Positions 35,530 to 47,157 of a stretch of 64,000 nucleotides of DNA are shown piece by piece. How positions within the stretch are numbered: the first letter of the stretch is position 1; the number at the start of each line of letters is the position of its first letter. Location of the stretch: NCBI GenBank assembly GCA_009363875.1, contig CM018696.1:19109475-19173474 (forward strand), read 5' to 3'. Under the pieces are notes generated by a model. It was not told the origin of the DNA. It saw only the letters and a list, made by a program, of their open reading frames with translations, and did no database searches. Source of the DNA: Mikania micrantha (Eukaryota > Streptophyta > Magnoliopsida > Asterales > Asteraceae). The translations under genes were made by a program, and so were the position numbers.

Positions 35530-38500
35530 TATAATATAAAAGGATAATAAAATAATGATACCGTTATTGGAAATGATTACGCGATGGTGAGGTTTCGAAT
35601 ATAACTTAAACGCGAATATTATTTCAGAAATATTAACTTAATAATGTATTCGCGTGGGTGACGATTCACACGAATATAATTATTAGGAATAATATTCTGA
35701 AAAGATATTCCATAAATTGTAACTCGAATCGAAATACAATACGAGCGTTGGATTCGCAAAGGTGAAGATCTTTACGAATACACACGTGAGTAACGCGTTT
35801 CGACGAGATAACGAAATAAAAATATAACGATATTAAATTAAGAAAAAGAATTTAAAAACGTTTATTAGGAATTACAACCTAAGACGAATTCGAACAAATC
35901 GTTTTATTTAAATAAATAATTTAACGAAAGGAGACGGAAACATTTTACGAAACAACTTAATTAAAATCATTTTATTAGACCGAAGCATAATCATTTAAAC
36001 GTTTTATGTTTTAAATATATTTACGAGCAAAACCGAGACATTTATAAAACTTTAACGCGAAATAAACGAGACTGAGTACGCGGGGATCGACCGGGGTATT
36101 AAAGTGAGGAGTCACCACCTTCTTCCTCATTTTCTATCATTCTCTATCTCTAGAACCACAAAAACGCCACATCTCTCTCTACCTTCTCTCTAGAAAATCT
36201 TCTTCATTTCTCAACGGTTTCGCGTGATCTTCGTGCCAAATCGTTCATCTAATCAAGGAGAACAAGAACCCACGAAGAAACTTGACGTTTGGTCGACATT
36301 TAGAGGTATATCTTGATTTTTATTTGTGTTTCTCCCTCTAAATAACAACCGGGTTATATTCTTATGTTTTTAAACTGATTTCACACTTTAGAAACTCTAA
36401 AACGATCGTGTGTGAGCATATGGAACCCACGAGTGACATGGTAGGATGAAAGAGCTCGATGATGATGGTGATGAACAACCATGGCACTAGAATTAGTTTA
36501 GTTTAGTGTGACACGTGGCATTTCAGTACGAACACAGACACAAACACGATAATTCAATGGATTATCAAGAAATCGCACACACGTGCCAAAACACACGAAC
36601 ATAGGTGAACGTTTAGCACATCGTGTAACTAATCACTTGAAACCTCACGAAACACTCATACACTGAACTTGGAAGTTCAAACGAGGCCGAACGATAGTCC
36701 GGAAGCATGTAGACGACGACGAACGGATCAAACTAATGAAAATGGGCCTATTGGGCTCCTAAGAGATCTGTCCACGGTACGCGACGACCCCCAGTCGACA
36801 AAATCTTTATAAATCCAAGACAAATCATGCCTAAGCTATCCATACCACTCATTACTTCGGCTCCAGACGCAAACTCTCGACCATTTCTCTCTGGAAATCC
36901 TGATTTGACCCCAAGGAAGCCATTGGAGACCACTTGGAAGCTCAAGACTTGAAGGCTTGAAGCTTGGCAATCACCCTTGGAGCTTGGAATCACCATCAAC
37001 CTCTTGAACCTGCATCATTTGAAGTTCCAGGAGCATTGGGGGCTGTTCTTATCATCATCTCAGTGTTCTGGAAGCTTTGGAAGGTAGCCACATGCTCCTT
37101 GTAGCCTAAAATCACTCACAAACACACATGCAATGGGTAAAACCCACATGCAAGCACTCATCCACCATATGCACGAATTTCTTGCGTTTTGAATCTGGGT
37201 TTGTTGATGAATCTACTGTATTTGATGATCCATGATGATATTTTAATGTTTTATGATGATCCATGATGTTGTGTATGTAGAAATCTCATGATTTGTGTAT
37301 TAAATATTGAAATGATGCCATGCATGTATGATCCATGTATATAGGAATGATTTTGGATATTTGAATGTGATTAGGGATGATGTTAGAAGGATATGATATT
37401 CCATGATTGGATCGTGTCAAAATGGTTGAAATATGGTTATATTGATTTCTTTCTATTAATAGTAACTTTTACTTACAAAATGATAATATGAATGATGTTT
37501 GGTAACATGCATGCATAGGGATTTGCTATTTAGATGATAATATGATGCTAGATGATTTATTATGCTTTGAAATGATGATTGCATGCTAAGTGAGGAGGTT
37601 TCCAATGATAAGCATGCTAGATATAGAAACTTTCCTTTTCAGGAATTTTTTGTATGCAAACGTGACATATATGCTTATTTGAATTCGTATGACAATGTGC
37701 TATGTGTTAACAAGATCACATAGGACGTAACGAGCATGCTAGAACTTGAAAACGATATGATTTGTGAAACATGCCACAAATGGAAACTTACTATAGATAG
37801 TAAAGTTGTCCATGGACACGACTTGCGTGTTTTGCACATGACAAGCTACACTAACACGAATGTTACACAATTCACAACCAACACACGGTTCACCAACGGG
37901 TCATTAAGTCAAACACGGTCGACACGGTCAAACACGGTCAAAACGACCCATACAACAACTTAGAGTTGTTAAACACTAACACCGTTCTATGAGACCCACG
38001 TGTATGTAAACACAAACTTATAATACCTATGTGATATAGGTAACTGCTAGCCGGTGAGCTACACTGTTCTTGTATGAACACTCTGCTAGACTAAGGTGAG
38101 TTTACAGCCCCATTTTTACTTTCAACTGTTTTGTTAAACTTTTGGGGTGAGAATACTATGCAACTGTTTTTGATATATAACTGGTATGCTGTAAAACAAC
38201 TTTTCGTGTGCAACTATTATCGCCACAAGTCCTCATAAATCTTTCCGTTAATTGTGTAACAAACGAGTCGTTATTACGTAGTACTACTGGGTTTGACTAG
38301 CCCCACTCGGCACCAATGTTGACTGGAGGTCATAACGAGTGTAATATCGATGTTGATTTGGGTTCTGCGATGACCCATGGAGGCAAAGGAAACGGTCGAG
38401 TTTCGGTAAAGATAAACTGACACACCTCGGATGGTAGATCCAACAAAACAATTTAACATACCCAGTATATATCTGTTTTACTGCTTTCAAATACTTAAAC

Positions 38501-38888
38501 CTGTGAACTCACCAACTTTATGTTGACACATTTTAGCATGTATTCTCAGGTAGCTGATGGCACAAGCTAGGAACACTTGGAAGCTCACTCAAAGGTCTTA
38601 CATGCATATAGACTCTAGTCCTAGGCTTATGTTTGGAATTACGACTTTTAAAAAAATACTGATGTTGTAGTGTGAGAACAGATTATCATTTCCGCTGTAT
38701 AACTATATTATTCCGCTGCTATAGTAAACAGACTTTTCCGCTACTTTATTATGAAAATATGTCTACTTTACAAAACTGTATGTTTGTGTAACTCATATAG
38801 AGTCGTTCTATATGACCATAAGCCATGATTCTGGCCACGTCACACCCACGTGGTGTAACACCACGAGTGGGAATTTGGGGGTGTTACA
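35530..38888 (+). mobile_element. Gypsy LTR, 5' end unclear (family B)
   Basis: Ends GGGTGTTACA at 38888, three bases before a primer-site-like TGGTATCAGA, so it was a 5' LTR. It contains a U3 motif (35655-35685), a GGTATTAAAG box near 36094, a CT-rich leader (36170-36215), donor-like AAGGTGAGT (38094-38102), a hairpin module (38289-38341) and acceptor-like ATTCTCAGGT (38542-38551). The 5' border with LTR A' near 35525-35570 has no recognisable TG end or duplication, so it is probably a recombination or deletion junction. Confidence 0.75.
38289..38341 (+). other. Candidate structured RNA module (family B)
   Basis: GGGTTTGACTAGCCC (38289-38303) forms a GGGTT/AGCCC hairpin with one G-T pair. 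CACTCG (38304-38309) pairs with CGAGTG (38336-38341) around GAC...GTC (38321-38331). The arms differ from those in B' but remain complementary. Confidence 0.55.
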
Positions 38889-38891
38889 GAC

Positions 38892-38901
38892 TGGTATCAG
38901 A
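38892..38901 (+). promoter_or_regulatory. Primer-binding site, decayed
   Basis: TGGTATCAGA, followed by TATAGAG rather than GCC. It retains ten positions of the initiator-Met-tRNA site and follows the LTR end. Confidence 0.75.
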
Positions 38902-39202
38902 TATAGAGAACTAGGTTTGCATGTAGTAAACTTAGACTATAGCCACTGCTCTACATTAGACACTACACTAGTTTCACACAGCACATTATGTGCTTAACTT
39001 AACAATATGCTTGTGACTTGATCTGACTCTTATGAACACGCCACTGGCACCCTTAGTGGCCGTTAACACTCAATTACACATGCGACCTGTGCAAGGGAAT
39101 TAGCAAAAAGGCGAACTCAAGACCAAAGGAAACTCTTCTACGTTATAAAGAAGACTCCTATAGCACAATCCAACTCAAATCGAACGCACATCAGTTACAT
39201 AT
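38902..39202 (+). other. Leader remnant of the family B element
   Basis: Non-coding sequence after the primer site (AACTAGGTTTGCATGTAG and onwards). It stops abruptly at an inverted LTR piece. No gag is present. Confidence 0.5.
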
Positions 39203-40008
39203 CTAAAACAGTTGCATAGTATTCTCACCCCAAAAGTTTAACAAAACAGTTGAAAGTAAAAGTGGGGCTGTAAACTCACCTTAGTCTAGCAGAGTGTTCA
39301 TACAAGAACAGTGTAGTTCACCGGCTAGCAGTTACCTATATCACATAGGTATTATAAGTTTGTGTTTACATACACGTGGGTCTCATAGAACCGTGTTAGT
39401 GTTTAACCACTCTAAGTTGTCGTATGGGTCGTGTTGACCGTGTTTGACCGTGTCGACCGTGTTTGACTTAATGACCCGCTGGTGAACCGTGTGCTGGTTG
39501 TGAATCATGTAACATTCGTGTTAGTGTTTGTCGTTTGCAAAACGCAAAAGTCGTGTCCATGGACAACTTTACTATCTATAGTAAGTTTCCATTTGTGGCA
39601 TGTTTCACAAATCATATCATTTTCAAGTTCTAGCATGCTCGTTACGTCCTATGTGATGTTGTTAACACATAGCACATTGTCATACGAATTCAAATAAGCA
39701 TATATGTCACGTTTGCATACAAAAGTTTCCTGAATAGGAAAGTTTCTATATCTAGCATGCTTATCATTAGAAACCTCCTAACTTAGCATGCAATCATCAT
39801 TTCAAAGCATAGTAAATCGTTTAGAATGCTCAATTCGTTCATCACATTTCTAGATCGATATTTTGCAACATAAAGTTACTAAAAATAGTAACTATGACAT
39901 AAACCAAATCCGATGATCATCCTAAGCATTTCTATTTCATTTTCATATCACATAGCATCATATTATAGCATTTAGCATCATTTACACCTGTTTATCTAAA
40001 CCAGTTCA
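39203..40008 (-). mobile_element. Inverted fragment of a family B LTR
   Basis: Reverse complement of roughly 37450-38187, with strong similarity from 39203 to about 39800 and weaker to 40008. Shared landmarks include the donor-like site (39276-39284 on the minus strand) and the block around GTCCATGGACA (39555-39565 against 37808-37818). With the plus-strand LTR it forms a large inverted repeat with a spacer of about 1 kb. Confidence 0.85.
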
Positions 40009-41166
40009 TCATCTAGAGAGGAATCTATGTAGTGATCCCAGCTTGCCATTCAGGCTTTGGACCTCATTTTTGCTCTTTGGTGATGCCATCTTTTTCACTG
40101 CTTCGACTTTGTCGGGATTCGCCCGGATATCCTCTTTGCTTACAATGTGCCCCAGGAACTTGCCTTCCTCAAAACCAAACGAACATTTTCTCGGGTTAAG
40201 TTTCATATTGATTTTCTTCAGATTATCGAATGTTTCTTCAATATCTCGGAGCATCTCTTCTTCGGTACTGCTCTTGATTACCAAATCATCCACATAGGCC
40301 TCCATATTCCTGCCTATCTGGCCTTGAAATACTGAATCTATCACCCGTTGGTACGTAGCCCCTGCATTTTTTAAACCAAACGGCATTTTTGTATAACAAA
40401 AGATACCCTTTGGTGTGTAGAACGCTGTTTTTTCTTCGTCTGCTTTATTCATCTAAATCTGGTAGTATCCCTTGTAAGCGTCTAAAAAACACTTAAATCT
40501 GAAGCCAGCCACTGCATCCACTTTGTGATCGATCTCGGGCAAAGGATAGCAATCCTTCAGGTATGCTTTATTCAAATCTTTGAAATCTACACACATCCGC
40601 CATGTGCCGTCGTGCTTCCGTACCATAACTGGATTTGGGATCCAAGTATGGTATTGCACTTCTTTCAAGATCCCGGCGGAAACCAACTTTTCGACTTCTG
40701 CTGCTACCGCCAGGCTTCGTTCTGTCACCATCCCCCTTTTCTTCTGTGCCACCGGTCTGAAATTTTCTCGAAGCTGTAGTTGGTGCTCTGCAACCTTCCT
40801 GGGGACCCCGGTCATATCAAAGGGAGTCCAAGCAAAAAAATTTCGGTTCCGTAGAAGTAACTGTATCAAGCCTCTCCTGCCTTCGCTGTTAAGTGTTGGG
40901 CCTATGTTGATTAGCTGAGTTGGGTATCGAGCATCCAAGCTTAACTTTGAATCTTTGGCTTCCTCAGTCAGGAAAACTTCCTGCCTGTTATATATGGTGC
41001 AAACACGGACTTCTCTCGGGAATATAACCATTCCATGGGCCGTTGAGACAATTGCCCCGAAGGCGCTTATTCCTGGCCGTCCAAGTATGATGTTGTACCT
41101 GGAGGGTGGTGCCCGGATGACCAGGAAAGTTAAATCTTCTGTTCTGGTAAGAAGACCAGTATCCAA
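40009..41166 (-). pseudogene. Tat-like protease C-terminus and reverse transcriptase
   Basis: Copies element RNA into DNA in intact relatives. Translation from 41166 shows ILGRPGISAFGAI (end of protease), FAWTPFDMTGVP, then fingers and palm motifs WRMCVDFKDLNKAY and FLDAYKGYYQI. An in-frame TAG (40453-40455) interrupts at a position where relatives usually have Gln or Arg. The same frame then continues with FGLKNAGATYQR and the catalytic YVDD (40285-40296). The sequence ends at RFLSR beside the inverted LTR. Catalytic residues are kept despite the stop. Confidence 0.92.
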
Positions 41167-41190
41167 GCTTACTGCGAGGGTTATTTCACC

Positions 41191-41736
41191 CTAGGGGTGT
41201 ATTTTTTCCCCGGCTAACCACACCAAGGGTGTGTGTGAGTTGACTAGCTTGGCCTTGATTTTCTCATCCAATTGTAGGAAACAATGTTCATACATTATTT
41301 CCGATGAGCTCCCTCCATCAAGGTATACCCTGTGTATTCCTGTCCCCTCGACCTTCGCCTTAATTACCATGGGAAGGGCGCTTGATTTATCACTCTGGGT
41401 TGGTGGGAATTTGATCCTTTGGCTCATCCACGCGTGCCTGGGTTTGTTGGGGACTTGTGCCTTGCTGTCATGAGATACCATCATGATTTCCTTATTCTTC
41501 TTATCTTTTTCTCCTTGATTCTTGTCGAAGATGGTCTTCTTGTCTTTCAAATCTTTAATCAGGTGGGCTAACTCTCCGGACTTTACTGCTGCTTCGATTC
41601 TTTTTCTCAGCTGAAAGAAATCATTGGTATGATGCCCTACATCACCATGGAAGTCACAAAACTTCCCGATGTTATTGTCTCCTCCCTTTAAGGGTTTTGG
41701 AGGGCGAAAGCTGAACCTAGCTTCCTCTGTGGCCAA
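41191..41736 (-). pseudogene. Tat-like gag C-terminus and aspartic protease N-part
   Basis: Contains CDFHGDVGHHTNDFFQL, a Cys-His-His zinc-binding motif in which the last Cys of the family is Phe. A charged Lys/Asp-rich linker follows, then the protease active-site region VYLDGGSSSEIMY with DGGS at the catalytic position. A TAG at 41191-41193 separates it from the downstream protease and RT in the same frame. The upstream frame continues past 41736 toward the gag core. Confidence 0.88.
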
Positions 41737-41964
41737 GATCTTTTTGGGTGTTTTCGTAAGGACGATAAACTGTTCATTTTGGCCCTTGTCTTCATCATGG
41801 TACCTGCCTCCATATCCCCCTTTTCTATATGGCTTGTATGAGTCTCCTGTTCGATATGAAGATCTTTTGTCAGTAAAAGAACTGTACCTGGGCGCGCTAT
41901 GCCGTTGTCGAGGTGGAGATCGCTTCCAATTCTGGCTCTTGGGCCTTTTCCCGGGATCTAAAGC

Positions 41965-43336
41965 TTAAGCTGCTTCCTTTCCACTGACAAAGGCTTCTGT
42001 CCTTTCCATGGCCTCCTCCATTGATTTTGGTATCTTCATGTTGAGATCTTCGATCAGTTGTCTAGATCTAACTCCATGTATATACCTTGAGACCCTCATT
42101 TGCTCCGTTGCACCACCGATGCTGAGGCTTTCAGTTTTGTACCGTTCCATGAAAGCCCTTAGATCTTCATCTTCTTTTTGCTTGATATTATGGAGTTCAA
42201 CCGGATCCCGGTATAGCGTTTTTGTTGCATGAAATTGGCGAGGAATTTTCCGCTAAGATCCTCGAAAGTGTCTATGCTACCGTTGGGTAGGCTGTTAAAC
42301 CACAACCGGGCGGGACCCACAAGTGTCTGTGTGAACATGTGACACCAAAGAGGTAGGCTCCATCTTTCTATTATGGTCGCCCCCGTAAATAATTGAAGAT
42401 GGTCGTCTGGATCACCCAAACCGTCATATGTTTTGACGTTGGCTGGCATTTTTGTTTTAGGCGGGAAGGGAAAATTTACTATTCTGGGTGAAAACTTGGT
42501 GTGGGTTGTAGGAACATAAATTCGGGACAATTCATCTATCATATCTGCAGTAAGTTGAGGGTTTTCCATGTTTTGGGTTACGAGGAGTGTTTCAGTATGA
42601 AAGGGTAGAGAAATGTAAGGCTAGGTATTTGGGTAAACATGGTGCATGGTAGGGTTGTAGGTGGAGGTGAACATGTTGGTGGTGGGTATATAGTCATCTG
42701 ACCAGGCATGTACGTGGGGAAGTTGTTTGCCATAAGGTTGTTAGTAAAAATAGGAGTCGCATGACTATGGGGGTAAGTGCTGAAACTGGGTAAGGCCAGG
42801 TTTCCCCCTGGAAAGGGTGGATTGAGGTTATTCATTGCAAAGTTTTGGCTATAAGGAGGAAAAGGAATCATTTGCCCGAACGTGGGTATGGGTGTATAGT
42901 ATGGCATAGGTTCGGCCATTGTTAGCAAACTACTGGCCGGGCAAGTTGTCATGTCGGGCCTTTGGGTTTGACCTGAAAATATGTCTAGGCTATTTTGGAA
43001 CAACGACTGAGGCGTTTCGAAAGTCAAGGACGATGTGGTTGTGGAGGGGTTGGCGAACATACCGGCCGTTTGTATCGGCACATGGGTTTCGATACCCGGG
43101 TGTGCCAAAGCACTGACGACCGGTTCTTCGTCGTATGCCAGGCGTATACGAACACCCCTAAGGCGTTCTTCTCGGACATATTCAGCCATTAGTTCTTTGA
43201 TGCGGGGAAAGTGCTCCCGAATGCCTTCCGGCGTTAGTTCGACCACATCGTTGATGATGGGCGCTAGACTTGGAGAATGGGTGGGAACTGACAACCCTAC
43301 CGGGTTGCTAGTACCTTTGTCGGGACCTTGAGACAT
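41965..43336 (-). pseudogene. Tat-like gag (N-terminal, core and C-terminal pieces)
   Basis: Forms the nucleocapsid in intact elements. Piece 1 (43336-42578) starts MSQGPDKG and is rich in Pro, Ser, Thr and Met. Piece 2 (42569-42159) holds the conserved core with YDGLGDPDDHLQLF, ARLWFNSLP and FLANFMQQK. Piece 3 (42150-41965) has RYIHGVRSRQLIEDL and PKSMEEAMERTEAF. The pieces are in different frames (shifts near 42575 and 42165) and a stop follows at 41965. The order and spacing match one ancestral gene. Confidence 0.9.
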
Positions 43337-43406
43337 TATGCCTTGAAGATGCTTTGTTTGACTTGAGTGGAGCCCCTCTTCGTTCTGGATTTCGGAAAAT
43401 TCGTGG

Positions 43407-43421
43407 CCCCACGGTGGGCGC
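43407..43421 (-). promoter_or_regulatory. Primer-site-like sequence of the Tat-like element
   Basis: On the minus strand GCGCCCACCGTGGGG lies between the putative LTR end (CGAACG, 43427) and the gag start. Similar sequences follow the LTR in plant Tat elements. The matching tRNA is not assigned here. Confidence 0.6.
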
Positions 43422-43426
43422 TAACG

Positions 43427-44300
43427 TTCGAGTATCGCTCAAACGGTCTTCTAGCTGGACTTAATCACCGGCTTCTCTATTCCTGGCTATCCTACTAAGA
43501 ACAGAAAACACCGTTAGCCTTATCGTAGGAGGGGGTCTCCTGCGATTAGACTCCGGCGTGAGAATAAGTCTCTGGGTTGGGAACATAAGTTCAGTGAGAG
43601 AGATTTAGTAAAGTGAGCAAGATATGAAGTGAAGTGTGGAAGAGCAACCTGGACCTAATATTTATACTAATCTTTTTCCTGGAAGGCCGAGCTTCAGGGA
43701 ACTGGAGCTTTCTTCTTTGGGGATGGTAGCCCCATGCTTTTCTGATGCCTTCATTGTGTTCCTTGTATATTCCCTTTTTGGTGAAAAGGGTTGACTCGAT
43801 CACTTCAACAAATTTTCTTCCTTTCTCTTGACTTGACCGATTCTTCCTTCTATCTTCGGTGTAAAGGCATCACTCTAGACATCCTTGAGTATTCCTCTGG
43901 TTAATCCGGTTCATCTCGTGATTCCCAGCTGTCCAGCCTTCCGGCCTCCTTATCCTAGCGAATTACTTTTTTCTTGTGTGGGACCAATATCCTACATCAT
44001 GAGAAATAATATTTTCCCATGCAAAGCAAGGTTAGTACCCTTAAAACACAGCTATGACAGCTTTCCTAAGACTGGTAGCTGTCAATCTGCATCCTTCCTC
44101 TTTATAAAAGCAAAGGTTTTGTCCTTAAACATCAGCCATGTACTAATATAGCCATACCTTAGACTATTATGCCCTATTTTCCCTTAGGTACAGCCTCTTT
44201 TCACGATCTGCATGGTGTGATTTCAGCGCTGCAATAGGAGAATATTAAAATAAAAGATAATGAGAAGATGCTCCTCAAATCAAAACGCTGATTTTGTGGA
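43427..44300 (-). repeat. 5' LTR of the Tat-like element
   Basis: Non-coding. On the minus strand it has TATAAATATT near 43657-43666, followed by a CT-rich leader and ACCCAGAGACTTATTC, and it ends near 43427 beside the primer site. The start is uncertain; TGTCCACAAAAT at 44301 on the minus strand is a candidate. Confidence 0.6.
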
Positions 44301-44596
44301 CAGCTTGCTTCTTTACCATGAAGATAACAGAAGAATCCAAATAACGTGCTAAGATCTTATGATGTAACCTATAAAAATAAGGAGAAGGTAGTGGTAGTAC
44401 TTTTGTATCTGCCCCTACATTTGCAGTAGCAAAAACCATATCCTCATACCTCCATTTGTGACTCTACTTCCCTTTCTTCCATTAGCCACCTTCTATTGAG
44501 CCTACCCTTTCAATTGTCACTACAAAAGCGGTTCCAATGTAATTTGGTTAGAAGAAAAACGTGGGTAATGATCTGGAACCAACAGCCATGTTGGTG

Positions 44597-44604
44597 TATA
44601 AATA
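44597..44604 (+). promoter_or_regulatory. TATA box of LTR C
   Basis: TATAAATA, followed about 35-100 bp later by a CT-rich leader, as in the other LTRs. Confidence 0.65.
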
Positions 44605-45849
44605 GAGGATAGGAAAAGTCAAGGAAATCCACACCTCTTCCACTTTGTTCTCTCTACCGTTCTCCTTTCCTTTATCCTCTCAACCACAACCTTTTATCAG
44701 CATCTCTCCAATCGTAAGCAGAAAGTTCTATCAACCACAGCCATCTGGATCTCAACCAGCAGCCACCATCATCATCCACGACGTGTGCAGTGAAGAAACT
44801 CGAAGAACGTCTCCTAAATTACTTGCTTGCTGAAGGTGAGAACCTATAACAAATTAGAATCCATAAAACTAATAGAAATTTTGAATAGATCTATGGTTGT
44901 TCCTCTAAAACGAATTTAAAAACTCATAAAATAAACCAAAGTTACGGCCATGCATATATACATTCATGGGCTATTAAAAACCAAAACCATTATTTTACAT
45001 TATGAGGAACTAATGGAAATTTATACTTACATAATGATTAACATCATTAAGAATACAAACCATTTTTGAAACAATAAGAACCAACACCATAAGCAAAGAA
45101 TTTAAAGAGTTGATTCTAACTTGTTGATTAAAGACGAAAGGTCAAAAGGGGAGGAGACACCATGATGTGGGTTTGTAATGAAGGGTGTATAAACAACTTA
45201 TACTTAAAAGATCATAAAAGAGTAAGATGAGAACTTTTACAAAACAAAAGATTAAATGAAAATAATCACACAAGTTGTAATGATTAATCAAAATAAGAGA
45301 AGTTGGTCTTTTAAGACCAAGTCTAAGACAAGGACTGATTTAACATTCTTAGCCCTAATCCACAGGCGTTTGGTGATTTAAGCTTGGGAGTTGTACTTAT
45401 AATGTCACGCAATAGTAAGAAATAAAATACTCATGTTAAGTTACAAGAGTTCTTTCGTAATAATAAGGATTTTTGAAAATATAATCTTATGATACAAACA
45501 AATGGAGTAACTAGTGATTCCCAAGAACATGAATGTTGATATGGAACTTTGAACATTGTAGAGATTGTGTAGTGCAGCTACATCTCGGACAATCATTCTC
45601 TTATCATCACAAACTCTGAGTGAGTTTCACAACCTCTTTTTATACTATTTTATTCTTTGGGGTGAAAAGCATGATACTTAAACAATTTTTGACTTTATGC
45701 TATGTATGTTATTGTTAAAACATAAGTTAGTTGGATGTAGATTCTATAAGGTTTTGTTATTCTATTGTAAGTACCTTATGTATTCATGTATAGAAACAAC
45801 CATTAACTCATAGGTTTGAGCCAGGGGACATATTAGATGGTATTATTTT

Positions 45850-45860
45850 GGTTGACAACC
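45850..45860 (+). other. TGAC-loop hairpin (family C)
   Basis: GGTTGACAACC, a perfect 4-bp stem with a GAC loop. It keeps the TTGACAA core of the hairpins in families A and A'. The flanking stems of the module are not clear here. Confidence 0.45.
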
Positions 45861-46390
45861 CATTCATCTATTGGGTGGACTTGCTAGCTATCGTCACCTA
45901 ATGACGTAACTCAGGGAGAGTTGTTGATCACGAGATCCTAAACAAGGGCAATCTGTCATAGGCTTGGTTGTGGACTTATGTAGATTGCATCCTATCACAC
46001 TTATGAATAACATATGAAATATTTTACAGATAGCATAACACTTGAGGAGATGAACCCAAGGATAATTTATCGAGTTTTAAAACTTGTGAGACTCGCCAAA
46101 ATTTGTTGACTGTTTTTCTCATGCTTTTCAGGTCATTAATCAAAACCTAGGTATGACTGCATTTCTTTTGTAATATTACATGTGAATATTTATTATTATA
46201 GCCTAGTTGATTAGGCCATAATATTTTGGAATCTTCTAGTGGTGTAATAGTTTATTTTGATACAATGATTGATGTAATATTGTGGAATGTTGGATTTTAG
46301 TTAGTATTGATATGAATATGATTGACCATTTAACTCTTGATTTCCATATCGTCTCACCGCCAGTGATTCCGCCATCGGCGGGTTGTGACA

Positions 46391-47157
46391 AACACTTTGA
46401 GACAAAAAGGGACGGAGTTATCTATTATCAGGATCGTGTATGGATCCCAGTGGTAGGTGAACTCAGAAAACTTATACTTGACGAGGCACACAAGACACAT
46501 TATTATGTTCATCCTGGTGCCGATAAGATGTACCAAGATATTAGGACATTTATTGGTGACCGAGTATGTAGAAGGAAGTAGCTACTTATGTTGGTATGTG
46601 CTTGACAAGTGCCAAAGTCAAAGCTGAACATTAGAAACCGTCAAGTTTGCTGGAACAACCTGAGATACCACAATGGAAATGGGAACAAGTAACTATGGAT
46701 TCCATTACCAAGCTACCCCGCATTTCCAGCGGACACGATTCCATATGGGTCATCATTTATCGATTGACCAAGTCCGCTCACTTTTTGCCAATATGGGAGA
46801 ATTACAAGATGGATAAGCTTGAGAGACTATACATCAATGAAATAGTAGTGCTTCACGGTGTGCCACTATCTATTATTTTAGACCGAGACTGTCGATTTAC
46901 ATCGAGGTTCAAGAAATCATTGAAATGATCCTTAGGAAAAAACATGAATTTAAGCACCGCTTATCATCCACAAACGGATGGTCAAAGCGAGCGAACCATT
47001 CAAACCCTAGAGGATATGTTGAGAACATGTGTTCTTTATTTTGGTGGAAGTTAGGACACACACCTACCACTCATTAAGTTCTCCTACAATAATAGCTACC
47101 ATAGCAGTATCGGATGTGCACCATTCGAAGCGTTGTATGGTAGAAAATGTCTATCGC
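46391..47157 (+). pseudogene. Gypsy integrase, zinc-binding and catalytic core
   Basis: Belongs to the outer Tekay/Del-like element. It opens with HFETKRDGVIYYQDRVW and HPGADKMYQDIR (HHCC zinc-binding domain), then after frameshifts near 46577 the core appears with VTMDSITKLP, RLTKSAHFLPI, HGVPLSIILDRDCRFTS and, after another shift near 46928, TDGQSERTIQTLEDM. The three acidic residues of the DDE triad are all present although no single frame spans them. It stops inside the GRKCLSP region where the solo LTR inserted. RT and RNase H, expected upstream, are missing. Confidence 0.92.

Larger units (their letters stand above)
40009..44300 (-). mobile_element. Ty3/gypsy Tat-like element, minus strand, 3' half lost
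   Basis: Read on the minus strand it consists of an LTR (approximately 44300-43427), a primer-site-like sequence, gag, protease and RT, ending abruptly after the RT thumb region at 40009. RNase H, integrase and the 3' LTR are missing. Gag and pol motifs are of the non-chromodomain Tat type. No target duplication can be assigned because one end is gone. The upper boundary of the LTR is an estimate. Confidence 0.85.
44310..46390 (+). mobile_element. Gypsy-type LTR (family C)
   Basis: Ends CCATCGGCGGGTTGTGACA at 46390, immediately followed by the outer element's integrase. It has a TATA box (44597-44604), a CT-rich leader (44630-44700), donor-like AAGGTGAGA (44833-44841), a GGTTGACAACC hairpin (45850-45860) and an acceptor-like CATGCTTTTCAGGT (46120-46133) preceded by the box ACTCGCCAAAATTTGTTGAC. 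The left end was not found and no 5-bp match to AACAC (the flank at 46391) was seen, so it is truncated or rearranged. Confidence 0.7.

Noticed and set aside
42919..43331. Plus-strand ORFs over the Tat-like gag
   Set aside because: Shadows of the minus-strand gag, which carries the recognisable motifs.
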